Shown: positions 13,101-25,500 of the stretch, piece after piece | Layout: each line of letters starts with the position of its first letter | How positions within the stretch are numbered: position 1 is the first letter of the stretch | The notes under the pieces: model-generated | Seen by the model: only the letters and a program-made list of their open reading frames with translations | Told to the model about the DNA's origin: nothing | Database searches by the model: none | NCBI GenBank assembly: GCA_003342815.1 | Contig: PTEX01000120.1 | Location: 706,562-770,561, forward strand | Source: Eudromia elegans | Lineage: Eukaryota; Chordata; Aves; Tinamiformes; Tinamidae | Direction: 5' to 3' | DNA length: 64,000 nt | Translations under genes and position numbers: made by a program

Positions 13101-15169
13101 TTTAAATAGCAAACATTCTTTCTTTTATTTATGTTTTTTCTCATTTTCAAGTTGGGAAAGCAAAACAAGAGAGACAAATAAATGACCTTGTAAGCACTAT
13201 TAGTGTCTGACAATGTGCTCGAATATGCGTATTTTGAGGTAGATACTTAAAAGTAACACATTTAACCTTCATGCATAAGTAATACTTTTTTTTGTGCATT
13301 TGTTTTGTTTTTATTTTAATGTTAGACATGGTATATGGATAAGGAATAATTTGTAAATATTTATAGTTCCAGGTGCTATACAATATCTAGAGATATTGTA
13401 GGTCATGTCAAATCTGAAATGAAATTTATTGATAGAATCAAACATTACACAATGATTTTCTGAAATCATTCCTTAAGCAAGAAGAGAAATAAAATCATAA
13501 ACCATTTATTTCTCTACACACAGCTTTGGATCTTTTAAAGCTCAGATCTGTGTACTACCAATGAATTTCTCTGCTTCTTAGATTGTGCTTTCATATACGT
13601 ATTTTCTTCTCATGCATGAATCCCTCAGCATACTTCCACAACACATGATGGGAGTTCTACTCCTCCACAGCACTTAAAACTGACTTAAAAATATTGTAAG
13701 TATTTTACCATATTCTTTGTTCTTTTTAAAAAACTATGGTGAATAGTAATTTAGAGCCATCACAATTGCAAAAGGATAAGAAGGTTCCACATGACAAAAA
13801 GTGGTGCAGTTGCTGCTCTGCATACCGTGATGAAGTGAGGAACTGAGTCAAGGTATGAGGTTTAGGATGGTGAGACCTGCTCCCCAGTGGACACAGAGAG
13901 TTGATAAGGCAGGGAACAGCCATGGCATTGTATTATCAAATAAGGTCCATACATCCTCCAGGAAAGAGAATTTTCAACTTCTGTCAATGCTTGAAATCCT
14001 GAAACAAATTTATGTCTATTCAATGATGGATGGAGGTCAAAGTCTCTTTGTTTCAATAAGGTCTAGCCTACCTTATAAATATCAAAATTTACATAAGTGA
14101 CAAATGTTCTGACATTTTCATGTTTACTTATTTCACTTACTCAAGAAAGGACTCTTTGGATTCTTATTTTAGATCACTCAAAACTTTTTCAAAATACACA
14201 GTGGAAACATGTTCTGATTTTACGAAAAGATGTAGGAGAGATTTCAGTGTTTACTGGTTTCTTAAAGAATCTCCCAGTTATTTCTTGCCTTGTGCATCTC
14301 CAACTCTTCAGAGTTAAAATTCAAAATACTACAATCTATTCTGTCAAACAATCATTCCAATCAAACAATTTAAAATGTATCTTTGACACCAGGCATCAGA
14401 GAACAGCAGTAGAAAAATAAATCATTCCAATTATGCCCGGACAGTTCTAGTCAGCTGTGAATAATGCAATACCTGAATATTTCTGCCTGTTTGATTACAT
14501 GGAAAATATCTGTTCAGTACTTCTGATTTGCTTTAATGATGCAGCTGGAGTCCAAAATTTGCTACTGGCCAGCGCCACACCTGCTGTGTTGGTTGGCAGA
14601 CTACTTTCCAAAGAACAGCAGTAAGCAAAATAAACAACCTAACTCATGCCATGCTCCTGGCAATTGTATGAACCATCATACTGTGGGTTTTTTGAAGCAA
14701 ATTTTACATTTCCATCCTCACATCATATCTCTTCAACATATAGAAAAAATCTGCTGAAGCAGGACAATCATTTAAGACAACCATAGTTACGCCTATTGCT
14801 AACACCTTGAAACCATTGAAACTAGAGAGGATAACAGTATGACAGTGACAGTTACAGTGTGTTTGGGGACAAGATTGCAAGGAGTCTTTGTCATTCTTTG
14901 TGTAAAAAAGAAGGTATATAGTGTAGAATGGGTGAAATGAAAGACAACCAAGGAAACAATAAGAAAAAATAAAACAGTAGCACACGCGTTAAGAATGAAG
15001 AATGGACTACAGCTGAGATGTTGACTGAAAGAGATTTGAAGTTGTAAGGAGCAAGTCTTCATTATTTGAGTTTTGTAACTAAGAAAACAAGATTCTTACG
15101 ATGTTTTGCTTATTTATAGGAAAAAAACACTAGACTGAGTTATTATCATTATTTTCTTTAAAAGAGGGT

Positions 15170-15171
<2 letters not shown>

Positions 15172-15201
<30 letters not shown>
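15172..15201. repeat. Poly-T run of 30
   Basis: Thirty consecutive T. This could be the poly-A tail of a minus-strand retrotransposed sequence, but nothing recognisable precedes it on that strand, so it is listed as a homopolymer. Confidence 0.9.
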
Positions 15202-15202
<1 letters not shown>

Positions 15203-16176
15203 TCCCCTCCTAATTTTGGTAGTAAGAGGCAAGCCTGCGTTTTAGCCACAAGATTCAGTGGAGAAATTTCATGTTCCTATTCCTATTGAAAAATGCTAGA
15301 ACAAGGGTTGGAAGTACAATCCTTTTTCACGTGCTTAGAAACTAACTACTAGTGCAGTGAACAAAACACAGCAATGAGTTAGAAGAAGAGAACTTGTTCT
15401 ATTTCTCCAGGTAAATTACAGACACAAACATTTTTAGGATATCCAAACACCTATACTTAGGGAACAAGAGACTTTCCTGGAAGGATAGACTCAAAAGATG
15501 TTCTCACTCTAAGAGAAGGGAAGCTACTTGCAATGCAGTATATAGCAATTACATTTCTATATCCAATAAAGAACTTGGGAAAATGACTGCAGTCTGTTCT
15601 AAATTGCTGGATAACATTAGTCAGGAAATATACTTTACAGAATGATGGATATTGACAATAACACTTATGGGAAGGAATTTTATTACATGAACACCCATTG
15701 GAAAAGTGTCCCTACCTACAACTAAGAACTATTCAAAAATTATTGTACTAATCTTGAAAAATTAATTTTAGAGATCTGAGCAAGAAGTCCATATATCTTG
15801 TTCAAGGACAATTAATTGATTTAGATTTTATTACAGCTAATAATTTTCAAGTCAGTGTGAGCAAAGTTACTTCACAAAAAGCCTTGTCTATGTTGTAACC
15901 AGGGATTAAGGAACAAAGGGTAAGGCCCTCTCTCCAACCAGAAGCAATAAAAATATGATCCTCTTGGTCATGAAGTTCTTCAGCTAAAAATTTCTAAAGG
16001 TTGAGTGGATGTCACCGCACACTTGTACTGTTCCAGCATTCTTGCAATCAATATGAGCCACTGTCAAAGCCTTGGCCTTTAATCTAGCTGAGTAGGTCCA
16101 TTCTGTTAAAAGTGTATATGACATGCTGACTCCAGAACATCTGAAAACTTCTCAAGTTAAAAATCTTGATAATATA

Positions 16177-16291
16177 CTGTAAGAAGTAACTGTAAGAAGC
16201 TGTAAGAATAACTGTAAGAAAATAACTGTAAGAAGCTGGAACCTCAGCCAGCTGGAACCAGCTGGAACCTCAGCCAGCTGGAACCTCAGCT
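16177..16291. repeat. Compound minisatellite: ACTGTAAGAA-type units then CTGGAACCTCAGCCAG-type units
   Basis: At 16177-16234 a 10-14 bp unit built on ctgtaagaa occurs five times with variable spacing. At 16235-16291 a different 16-bp unit (ctggaacctcagccag) occurs three full times plus partial copies. The second unit contains CAGCTG E-box palindromes at each junction. The minus-strand frame through it reads a repeated FQLAEVPAGSSW-like peptide, which is only the repeat translated. The abrupt switch from one unit to the other is unusual. Confidence 0.85.
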
Positions 16292-18753
16292 GGCAAAGGT
16301 CACTCCTGTGCAACATTACACATTTTGAAAGAAGCAGTCCTTTTTTTTTGACTGGATATTCTCTTTGGAATTTTCTAAGTTCAAAAGCAATTTTTTTTTT
16401 AAAGTTGATAATCAAGTTAATCTCTTATATGGAACAACATCAAAAATATTAGGTCTATGCAGTCAGGCAAACAAAATAGCAATATGATATTAATTATGTA
16501 ATTATTTCTGAAGCAACATAAAAACAGATTACTGATTTTGACTGATATTGTAGCAGATACTGTTGAGAAAAGTGATTCAAACTAGCAGTTTGGATAGCTA
16601 AGAGTCAAGAGAAACTCATAAAGCTTCTAAATCTGAAAACTAATGCATTAATGCAATTCTAGTGAGAAACAAACAAACAACAAAAGCAACAACAAAAAGA
16701 ACAGTGAGTGGAACTCCATACGTGAATATATTATAATTTAGTACAATTATAAATAATCATATTCATCCCACACAGGATTTATTAGGGCCACAGTAAGTAC
16801 AATATTATCTTATTACTTTTTTAAAAAAACTTTTTCATTTAAATACAGCACAAGAGATCTACTTCAATATTTAAGCACCGCAAATAATTTATTAAACAAC
16901 AATTCCTAAAGATTTGTGTAATGCTTAGTGACAACTCTAGGTTGTAATCAAGGTCAATTGCCTACTTTTCTTGTTCTGTTTTGTCATTCTCTATTTGGAC
17001 ATTTCCTTTCCCTTAAATGACATTCAAATTAACCTGTGTTTAGAAGTGCCACAAACATTCTTTGTTCAATTGGATCATATGCAGACTCCCAGGAAATTTT
17101 AGAGGGGAATGGTTAGCATTTTTTAGCAACGAGTAAGAATGGCTTTTATTTGGAGAAAGATTAAAAAAGGAAAAAACATAAGAAATATAAAATTTATATT
17201 TACACTTGGATACAAAGGGAATAAACTTTGAAATGCAATCTGGTTTTCAATTAATATTTCAGTACACTGTGAACCTGGAATACACTCAAACGTGCCTGTA
17301 CTTATGTCTGAAGAAGTTTAGGCACAATGTGTTCTGCAAGATCTATAACAGCTTTGAAAGATGGAATTTTAGTGTGTGGGATTTGTGTGTGCTGGCTTTG
17401 AAAGACCTTTTTAAGTCCTTTTTTTTTTATCAATATATGTGTTTAAGTACAAAATATTTCAAAGAACGAAACTAAGCCTTAAATTCATTACATTTCCTAC
17501 ATTTACTCAGGATTTTTCTTTTTTAGAGAAATATCAACCCTGATTTCTGTGTATACTATTTAATCACCTTAAAGGCATTCCAGTTTCTAACTCATATTAT
17601 TTTGTAATATTTCTTTATTGTATATATTATATTTATATTTGAGATGCATTTATTATGTTACATATCATGGTATCCTAACAGTGACCTTCATTAGAAGTCC
17701 TTGTAGCCCAGCAGTTTGAAAACTGTTTATGAACAATCAACCTACTAGCCTTAAAGATTACTTGAACTTTTTTAATCAGATAATTAACCTGACAATCTAG
17801 GAAAGTTCAGTACATTTTTTGCAGAAATAAATATGCTTATTTCTTACTAAAAGAAGGGGCTTTTGCTTTATGATGTCAAGCCTCTGTCCACAGGAGGTGT
17901 CTAGGACTTGTGTTGGCTAGCAGAAAATAGTATACAATCCTGTAATTAAAATCAACTTCATGGTTCTCCTTCTTTCTTTCACCATGCAACAACACTTTCG
18001 TGATTTCAGGTACAACCAGTTAATTCTATTCTGGCAGTGATGTGAGCTGGGCCTTTTGGGATTGGGATTTTTACAATATCTACTACATTTTTTCACAAGA
18101 AATGCAAGTGGACAAATAGAAATGAGAATTCTCATAGGATTGTGTTTGACCATATGTCTTGGTATTTTATATTACATATGTTATTTTATATTACAGGAGA
18201 AAGGTTAAAAAAAAAAAAAAGGACATTCCCTTTCCAAAAGAGCTCTGCTTCAAGCATAAGGGCAAAACATTAATCATTATGAAAAATATTAGGTAATAGA
18301 AATGCAGAGGTTTCCATTAGCCTCTTTCATAACTATGAAAATGACTCCAGATAGCTCTGTCTCAGTTCTGTCTAGAGCCTCCCAGACTCTCCATTCCTGG
18401 ATTCCTTCCGCTGGAGAACTGAACAAACCACTTAATCATTGCAATCATGAATCTCCATTTCATCACAAATAACTGGAAATAGTTTTCATATGATGGTACA
18501 GTCATTTGCCAGAGGCTTTCTCTAGAAAAGGCTTATTCAAAGTATATTTCTAAAGGAAAATTTTAAATAAGATGATGCTACAAAAATATATCCAAGATTT
18601 GGGGTGCAATAGTTTGGTCTAGAAACTTCATTTTATAACTATTGCTATTTTGTTTCTTATAGGAAACTCCAGGTTATTTTATTATTGCTATTGTATAAAT
18701 GATCTTGTTATTAGCATTTGTAAGGTTAATATATTCATACAGTTCAATATACC
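16292..18753. other. AT-rich sequence without recognisable genes
   Basis: No domain-bearing frame, RNA gene or alignable transposon was found. The short frames at 17206-17475 (+) and 17917-18153 (-) have no recognised motif. Confidence 0.5.
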
Positions 18754-18851
18754 TGTGCCACATGCTCTAGGAGACCCTGCATGTCCGGGGGGTTGGACTA
18801 GATGACCTCTGGAGGTCCCTTCCAACCTTAAGTATTCTAAGATTCTATGAT
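18754..18851 (+). mobile_element. CR1 LINE 3' end fragment
   Basis: The sequence contains the CR1 3' UTR blocks 'ttggactagatgacct', 'ggaggtcccttccaacctt' and the terminal 'attctaagattctatga' repeat, in the same order as the plus-strand copies ending at 40839 and 52531. It is heavily 5'-truncated, to about 100 bp, which is usual for CR1 insertions made by target-primed reverse transcription. Confidence 0.93.
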
Positions 18852-18978
18852 ACTTTATATACATCATATATACACATATATTTACAGAGCATTTATGCCT
18901 GCTTTCTGGGATAATTATACTGTGCGGGACGCCAGTCACGACTCCTGAAGGCTTCAATATGAATCAAGCAGAAATCCC

Positions 18979-18984
18979 TTTATT
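18979..18984 (-). promoter_or_regulatory. LTR polyadenylation signal AATAAA
   Basis: TTTATT on the plus strand is AATAAA in LTR orientation, lying about 17 bp beyond the TATA-like box and about 60 bp before the LTR end. This is the expected R-region position for compact avian LTRs. Confidence 0.65.
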
Positions 18985-19274
18985 CACGTTACAAAGCAAT
19001 ATTTATATTATAATAATTGCAGAGTCAGCTTTGCCACAGCTCGGCGGTTAATTTGATTGGTTACATACTACTGTTCCCGCGCGCACTAACATAATGATTG
19101 GCTAAAGGCATCTGTTCACGCATCCTTCTCATTGGACTACAGGTGATCCTGTTGAGCTCATCCATTCCCATATTTGGATTTCCTGCTTTCCTGCTTGCTC
19201 CACAGTTTGAGTTCTTTACTTCTTTGTCTTAAGTATCCTTGTAGACTTAAACAGTTTAAGTTTCTTGCTACTTT

Positions 19275-19380
19275 GTCCTCAGTGTCTTTACCTCTTTGTT
19301 TTCAGTGTCTTTACCTCTTTGTTTTCGGTGTCTTTACCTCTTTGTTCTGTGTCTTTACTTCTTTGTTCGCAGTATCTTTG
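19275..19380 (-). repeat. U3 tandem repeat, unit about 23 bp, four to five copies
   Basis: The unit cagtgtctttacctctttg, with a short T-rich spacer, recurs from about 19281, giving two near-identical 23-bp copies and then diverging copies. It lies within U3 of the minus-strand solo LTR, upstream of its CCAAT boxes, where retroviral LTRs often carry duplicated enhancers. The frames crossing it on both strands are translations of the repeat, not genes. Confidence 0.8.
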
Positions 19381-19401
19381 TAGCGTTGCAGAATCAGCAC
19401 G

Positions 19402-19464
19402 GCCTGCAGTTATGCCAAGACAGTCTGCAGTCATGTCAAGACAGCCTGCAGTTATGCTAAGAGA
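19402..19464 (-). repeat. U3 tandem repeat, three 21-bp copies
   Basis: Three consecutive 21-bp units begin at 19402, 19423 and 19444, each of the form gYctgcagtYatgYYaagaSa. The pairwise differences are mostly transitions. It is a second, distinct enhancer-like duplication near the 5' end of the same LTR. Confidence 0.88.
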
Positions 19465-19521
19465 AGAGTGAGTTTTGATAGGCCATAAATCCATATTCTT
19501 CTAAAACCATTACTACAATAC

Positions 19522-22500
19522 TGCATTTTTCTGTTAGCAAATGTATATTATTTATTTTCATATTGTTATCCTAGTCTCTCATTTTTACCTTAATATCGCT
19601 ATACTTCTTCAAAACATAGTATTTTACTTGACATTTTTAAAGAATAAGCACTACATGATGCCTAATGGGCTATAGGTTTAGATGGTGTTGCTTTGTTAAA
19701 TTAATCATTTTAAGCACTCATGCCTATCCTTGCATTATTAACTTTGTAAATCAGTATTCTTTGTGAGAGTATGATAATTTTTATTTTTATTTGTTATTTT
19801 TCTCCTTGCACACAAGTTTTGCATTAGCTTTTGCTAAAACAATTTACTTCATGGTTAGATTGGACTCTGTATTTTAAAAGTTTTGAACATCAATAGATAC
19901 AAGGTAAAACATGGAGTTTGGATTGTCTAAAAATCACAGTTGCTGACACATTTTATGGGGAAAACTGACTTACATAGTCTTTAAGGTCTTTGTACTCTTT
20001 ATATGCATTAGTTCTATATTTTGTCAAAAACATCTAATCGTTCTGATTGATACAAATAATGCTATCTCATTTACAACAATTTTTAAGGATTTTTTTTTTG
20101 ATGCAAATATGTAAGAGCTTATTTGGAAGAACAACAAGTAGGGGACTGATATTCAAGCTAGAAACAAGTTGAGTTATTCCAGTAGTCTCAATTATAATTC
20201 ATTAATTGTTTCTGAACAGATGAAGATATTTACTAAGTTTTGTTAGCCTAAGTTTCCTTAAAACTCTTTTTATGAACATATTCATTCTAATAATTACATG
20301 TCCAAGAACCAGTAATAAATGTGCCCAATAAATGTCATAGATGCAATTTTAGATGCACTCATTTTTTAACATAGTTTGGAAGGGTTGGTTGATGCTGTGG
20401 AGTTCATCGCATGTGAAGAGCCTTTTGCTTAGCTGGTTGAGAAGTGCATACTTTCTCTCCATCCTTTGGGAAATCACAGGATCCTGTATTTCAGTTGATA
20501 GTTTCAAAAGGAAAATGGTTTTGATTAGTGCAGGTTGCTAGCACACTCTAGAGAACACAAAAAAGAAAGAAAGAAAAGATTTCCAGATTTTTAGTACTCC
20601 CTCCTCACTGTTCACCAATTTTCAACATGCTGAAAGTTACTATCTTACATAAATTTGCACAAAATTCAACAAAAGAATCTATGAATTGCCAGCATACTAC
20701 CTGTTCCAGAGAGGGCAGATTTAGGATATCTGATTCTTCATGGATCTTTTTCTTCCTCATATTTTTTTCTGATCAGTTTTAAAATTCCTATAAAATTTCA
20801 GGATACACACCATTCGATAGTGAGGAGTTCTCCAGCATAATTACTATCATGTAAGCATTTTCTTTTTTTGATCTTATCATCTTTGGGTTGAATTTAATTC
20901 ATCACTAACTTTTCTGTCAAAGTGTATCCATGTTTCACTCCATGTTTTATACATGTCAGCAACACTTTATTGCTGAACAGTATTGATTTACTTAATGGTT
21001 TCCAAGAACTATATATTTGATCATCCTAGCTATCATGCTTTTTTATTTTGATCATTTTATTTCTATTATGAGGGGGCCATTATGTAAAGAATAGTCAGGA
21101 TCTGGACTTCTGTTGGTTTATATTGTGTTCTAGTGATCTCCTAACATATACAATAAAAACAGCTGTCACAAATACCCCATCTTTCTGTAAGAATACCTAT
21201 GTGGACAAAAAAAATATATATATAAGGACTGATGAGGTGAAATGGAGATGACAATATGATGTGAGCTTGCATACACAAATAAAAAGAAAATAAATAAAAA
21301 ATAATATCTATATCATACAAATGAAAGCAATCATAAATTTTTTTTTTCTTCTTTGTTTCTCCCCTTCCTGCAGACCTCAATGAATATGGAAAGAAGGCAG
21401 ACATCAAAAATTCCTCCCTCTTCGGAATGAAAAAAAATTCCTCCAGGCCTTTAATAATGAAGATGAGATTAGTGTCATGTGATGCTTTCCTTAATGAATA
21501 ATAAACGGATACAAGAGTTACTTAAAGATACTTTATAGGACCAAAATCAGAAAAAAGAGGAAATATAGTGTAGCCTCACATAAAGAAATAGGATGAAACA
21601 TGAGGATGTATACTACGAGAAGTCTATAACTCTGTCAAAAAATGGAAGTGAATGGAAAGTGGAAAAGCAACGGAAGTGGAAAAAAAAAAGCCTAGACCAA
21701 GCAAAACAGACATAAAATAACTCCCCTAAAAAAACCAAAACCCCCTACATTATTAAAGATTTAGAGAAATGTTCTTTTTCTCCCAGTTTCTCGTCACAAA
21801 TTTCACTGTTTCTATGAAACAAGAAACAGACATTTCCAAGCAGTCATATATCTTCTATATAAAAGCATAATTTATTACTTTAATATCCCTCTTCTTTTTC
21901 CCAAAACTAAGCGTGTAAAATGATCATTAAGCTATTTAAGAGCTTTTGAAAGACTATTCCATTCTGGCTACAAAGCTTAAATCTTTATACGGTTGTATTT
22001 GTTATCCATTAGTTTTCTATACAAAGCACTCAGTGCATTTAAGAGGAGAGATTTTTGCCTGTTTGCAAGAGATGCCAAAATAATAAATTTTAAGGCAAAT
22101 ATTTTCAAAGCCAGTCTAGTCAGTAAATCAAACTTACTTTGATGTTGATTTTGTTTGTTTGTTTGTTTTCAGTTCGCAAACTGATCAAATAATTTTTTCC
22201 AATTTTTCCACTGTGGCTTATTTGATAAAATAGAGCCTTTGACAAGTTAGTACCTTGCTGGTCTGTTTGCTTTTGCTGTTCATCAGATGTGAATCACTGT
22301 ATGTCTAGGCAACTTTCACTGCAGGAAGTATACAGGGAGCTAAGTAGCAAAAGGCTTTCAGTGTGCCATAAATCCAATCCTTACATCTGGAACTATCAAT
22401 ATCCTAAAATGTATTTGCCATCCACTTATACCAGCAATAAAGCAAGATTAAATACATATGTTTAGGCACTGCCTTAATACAAGGCTCAGGCTGACTTCTT

Positions 22501-25500
22501 AGCTTAAAGTTTCTGCTTCCTTTGAGTTCCAGGAAGGGGGAGGTGACTCTGGGAAGAAGTGGTATTTAGCACAGAATAGAGCTTCAGTTAAAAATTGTGG
22601 TGGCATCAGTGTTTGAAGAGGCATATTTTAGTAAAGTAATAAAATGTATCCCTGGCAGATTAATTCATAAATGGCTTTTGAGGGAGAAAGTGGTCTAATT
22701 TCTTCTTTTAGAAAAATTGAGAAAATTAATATTGAAGAGTGTTTACATTGGGAAATATAGGAGCATGTAAAAAATTATACATGAAAAGGCAGCAGAAAAT
22801 CTATAGGGATGTTCATCTGGATTAACTTGTTACCTGGGGAAATAATTAGAATTCAACATATTTAATTTTCTCCTCTCCCTTATATTATAAGTCCAGAACA
22901 TGGAAAAATACATAAAAGCAAGTGACCTTGCAGGTCATTGCACAGGTGAGCATTACAGAAATAGGGTCCCCCTAGTTTAGAAAATTAGAACTACTTTTTG
23001 TGAAATTTAGCTCTTCCTGAATCTAAGGCCAATTCTTTGCAGCATTTGACCTTGGTGTAAATGTCTAGGCCATGTAAGGCTTTAATTTTATCTGTACAAA
23101 CTGAATTGAGGTTTGGGGACTCAGTTTGAATAATCAAAACATACATTATGTTCCTTCCATTCATGCCTGAGTTTTTTTCAAATTTCCATCAGGGACATTA
23201 CCTTGCTTCAACTGATATAGTTTTCTCCTCTTCAGAATTTACTCATTGTGGATCTCCTTGTCAATTAAAGCATTCGTATCAGACTTCAATGTAAACCTCA
23301 ATGAAAATAACCAGCTACTTCTACAATTAATATCAATAACATTTTCCTATCACATGTGCTTCATTGTAATGAACTCATAAAAACTACCAAAGAATCCCCA
23401 GGAGCATCAACTTCAAGAGGGATTGCACAAGTTTGCAGAGTGAAAGACTTATATTTGTAATATATAAAACACATTACCAAAATGACATCAAAATCAATTC
23501 AAAACACAAGAGATGATTTGTAAACATGGCCAACTTTATATAAAGTAACATAGTCATTGAAACTATTCAAGTGACTAAGTAATACTAGCTAAAATTTAAG
23601 TTCAAATGAAGCTCAAACAACAGTAGGAGGGTTGGCAGGATTTCATATCTTTCCACGTTGGAATTTTCCCTCTTTTCTATAAATTTAATACTGTGCTCTG
23701 GAGGCAGTATAGACTTTGCTCTTTTTCTAGTAGTTTGTCTAACGTGAAATGGCAATTACAAAAACGCTGCTACCTTCCAGGAAAGTTTTTAATAAACCTA
23801 TGCTACATATGCATCTGCTGATTAAATGCTATTGACATGAACCCTAGTATGATACAGAGAGACAGTTTTATAATTCCTGACTGCACTGCATGAGTTCAGG
23901 GTTGTGATCTGTATCATCATCGTGTGATATAAAAAACTTTGCCCTAATTCTGGCTTGGGGTGAGTAATAACATAAGAATTTTTAGTCTGCCTGAAGATTT
24001 CTTCTCTCATTTCCTAAAGCTCAGCTCTACATCCTGATGATTACCATTGTAAAAATGTCCTTCAACCATAATCCCATATATATTATCCTATTCCTGTATA
24101 TGTCCTCCTGAAGTGGATCATTCAACTGTGTTGGACTTCCTTGATAGGAAAGGTATTTGCAGAATGGCCATACCACCTTATGGATACAGTTGGTGTGCCT
24201 AATCTAAGCTATGAAATTATTCAGACAAAATTCATAATCTTTCCCTGAAATATAAATGTCATAATTTAAAAAATTCTGTTACTTTTTTTCCTATTTGAAT
24301 TATCCCAGGCCAGGAATGCAATAACATAACATCTTCCTGGATTTAAACTCCAAACTTCAAATACTTTTGGAAACATCTAAAACATAATGCTTTGATGAGC
24401 AAAGATATCTCTCTTTTCTTTTTTTATTTTTTTTTTTCCCCCCCTCTAGGAACTAGATATCACATTTACAAGCTCAGGTATAACCCATCATTTCTACTGA
24501 CCTCTACAGAGAAAATCAGAGGTTAGAGTCAAAAATTACATTTTTTTTTTAAAAAAAAAATACTGAAAAAAAAAAAAGTTAACGCAAGATTGTCTGACTT
24601 ACTAAAAGGTTTTGAAAGGCCTTTGGTAACTTTTATCTTTGACCTGTATAAATACTACACTCAAAAAAATGCTTCATATAACAGCATGACAACATTAGAT
24701 GCTCCAAACTAACGATCTGACAACAGTAGATGTGTTTTTTGGTTTTTTTTTTTTGGTCTTTGAAGCTGTGCATTCAGACATAAAAATTCAACTCCAGAGA
24801 TGACTGAGGGTGCACAGGCACATGAGTCTTCTGATAACAGCTGTTACAGCTGCGGAAAAGAGTCCATCACTGATTAGTTTGCAAGGTGATAAAGGAGGAG
24901 CATGTGAAACAGGAGGGAGCATGAAAGAAGAGAGCAGAGGACTGGACGAGGTCACAAAAAGCTGCCAGATCTCTGCCCTTACTGCTGGAAACTTTTGCAC
25001 CTGGTAGGAGCAAAGAAAATAACTAATCAGCTGTCCACTTCCTTCACGACTCTCAGAGCAGCCTGTAGGGCTGCCATCTGTGCAAAGAAGATGATAGCTT
25101 CAGCACCCTCTCATTAACCATCAAAAAGTGTGAAGTAGAATTGTCTAAAAATCTTCTACTTTAACACTTTTCTCTTAGAAAAACTTCATCTGATATTTTG
25201 TATTTCAAAAGAATATGAATAATTTGAAAAAAAAAAGGAAAAGACAGAGAAATTAATTTGAAGAATATGCCATCGGTACTGAATTCCTGTTTTCCTGACA
25301 GGCTTTGGGAGGTAGGTGTGCCTCCCTACCTTTGGGAGGTAGGCATCACAGGAAAGCAAGCTCTCAATGAGCTCTACAGCTCTTCACTCATCTGTGTGAT
25401 GAGCAACTCTCAATACATAGAACCGTACCGTTAATAACATTAGTCAAGTCACCAAAGTCACCAAGAGAGGACCCCAGTCTTATCTTCAGTGTCTATCGCA

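Larger units (their letters stand above)
9207..16176. other. AT-rich non-coding sequence with one exon-like patch
   Basis: Apart from the exon-like patch at 10074-10176 and a 30-T run at 15172-15201, I see only unique AT-rich sequence. Overlapping frames on both strands at 13726-14420 and 14536-15062 show no domain, and coding on both strands at once is implausible. They are most likely chance. Confidence 0.5.
18921..19517 (-). mobile_element. Solo LTR of an endogenous retrovirus
   Basis: Read on the minus strand the element starts TGTAGTAATGG (right end, 19517) and ends CCCGCACA (left end, 18921), the canonical TG...CA form. The 4-bp direct repeat ATAC flanks it at 18917-18920 and 19518-19521. 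In its own orientation it has U3 with two sets of tandem repeats, three CCAAT boxes (19131-19135, 19097-19101, 19056-19060), a TATA-like TATAAAT (19001-19007), a poly-A signal AATAAA (19979 minus 1000, i.e. 18979-18984) and a U5 of about 60 bp. No internal retroviral genes adjoin it, so it is a solo LTR left by recombination between two LTRs. The family was not assigned; a 4-bp duplication would suit an ERV1-like element but mutation could have shortened a longer one. Confidence 0.85.

Noticed and set aside
13726-14420. Cluster of overlapping frames on both strands as a possible gene
   Set aside because: Frames overlap antisense to each other, none shows a recognisable motif, and no convincing splice borders join them.
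19174-19494. Repetitive peptides on both strands
   Set aside because: Translations of the LTR U3 tandem repeats; both strands are open only because the repeat units lack stops.
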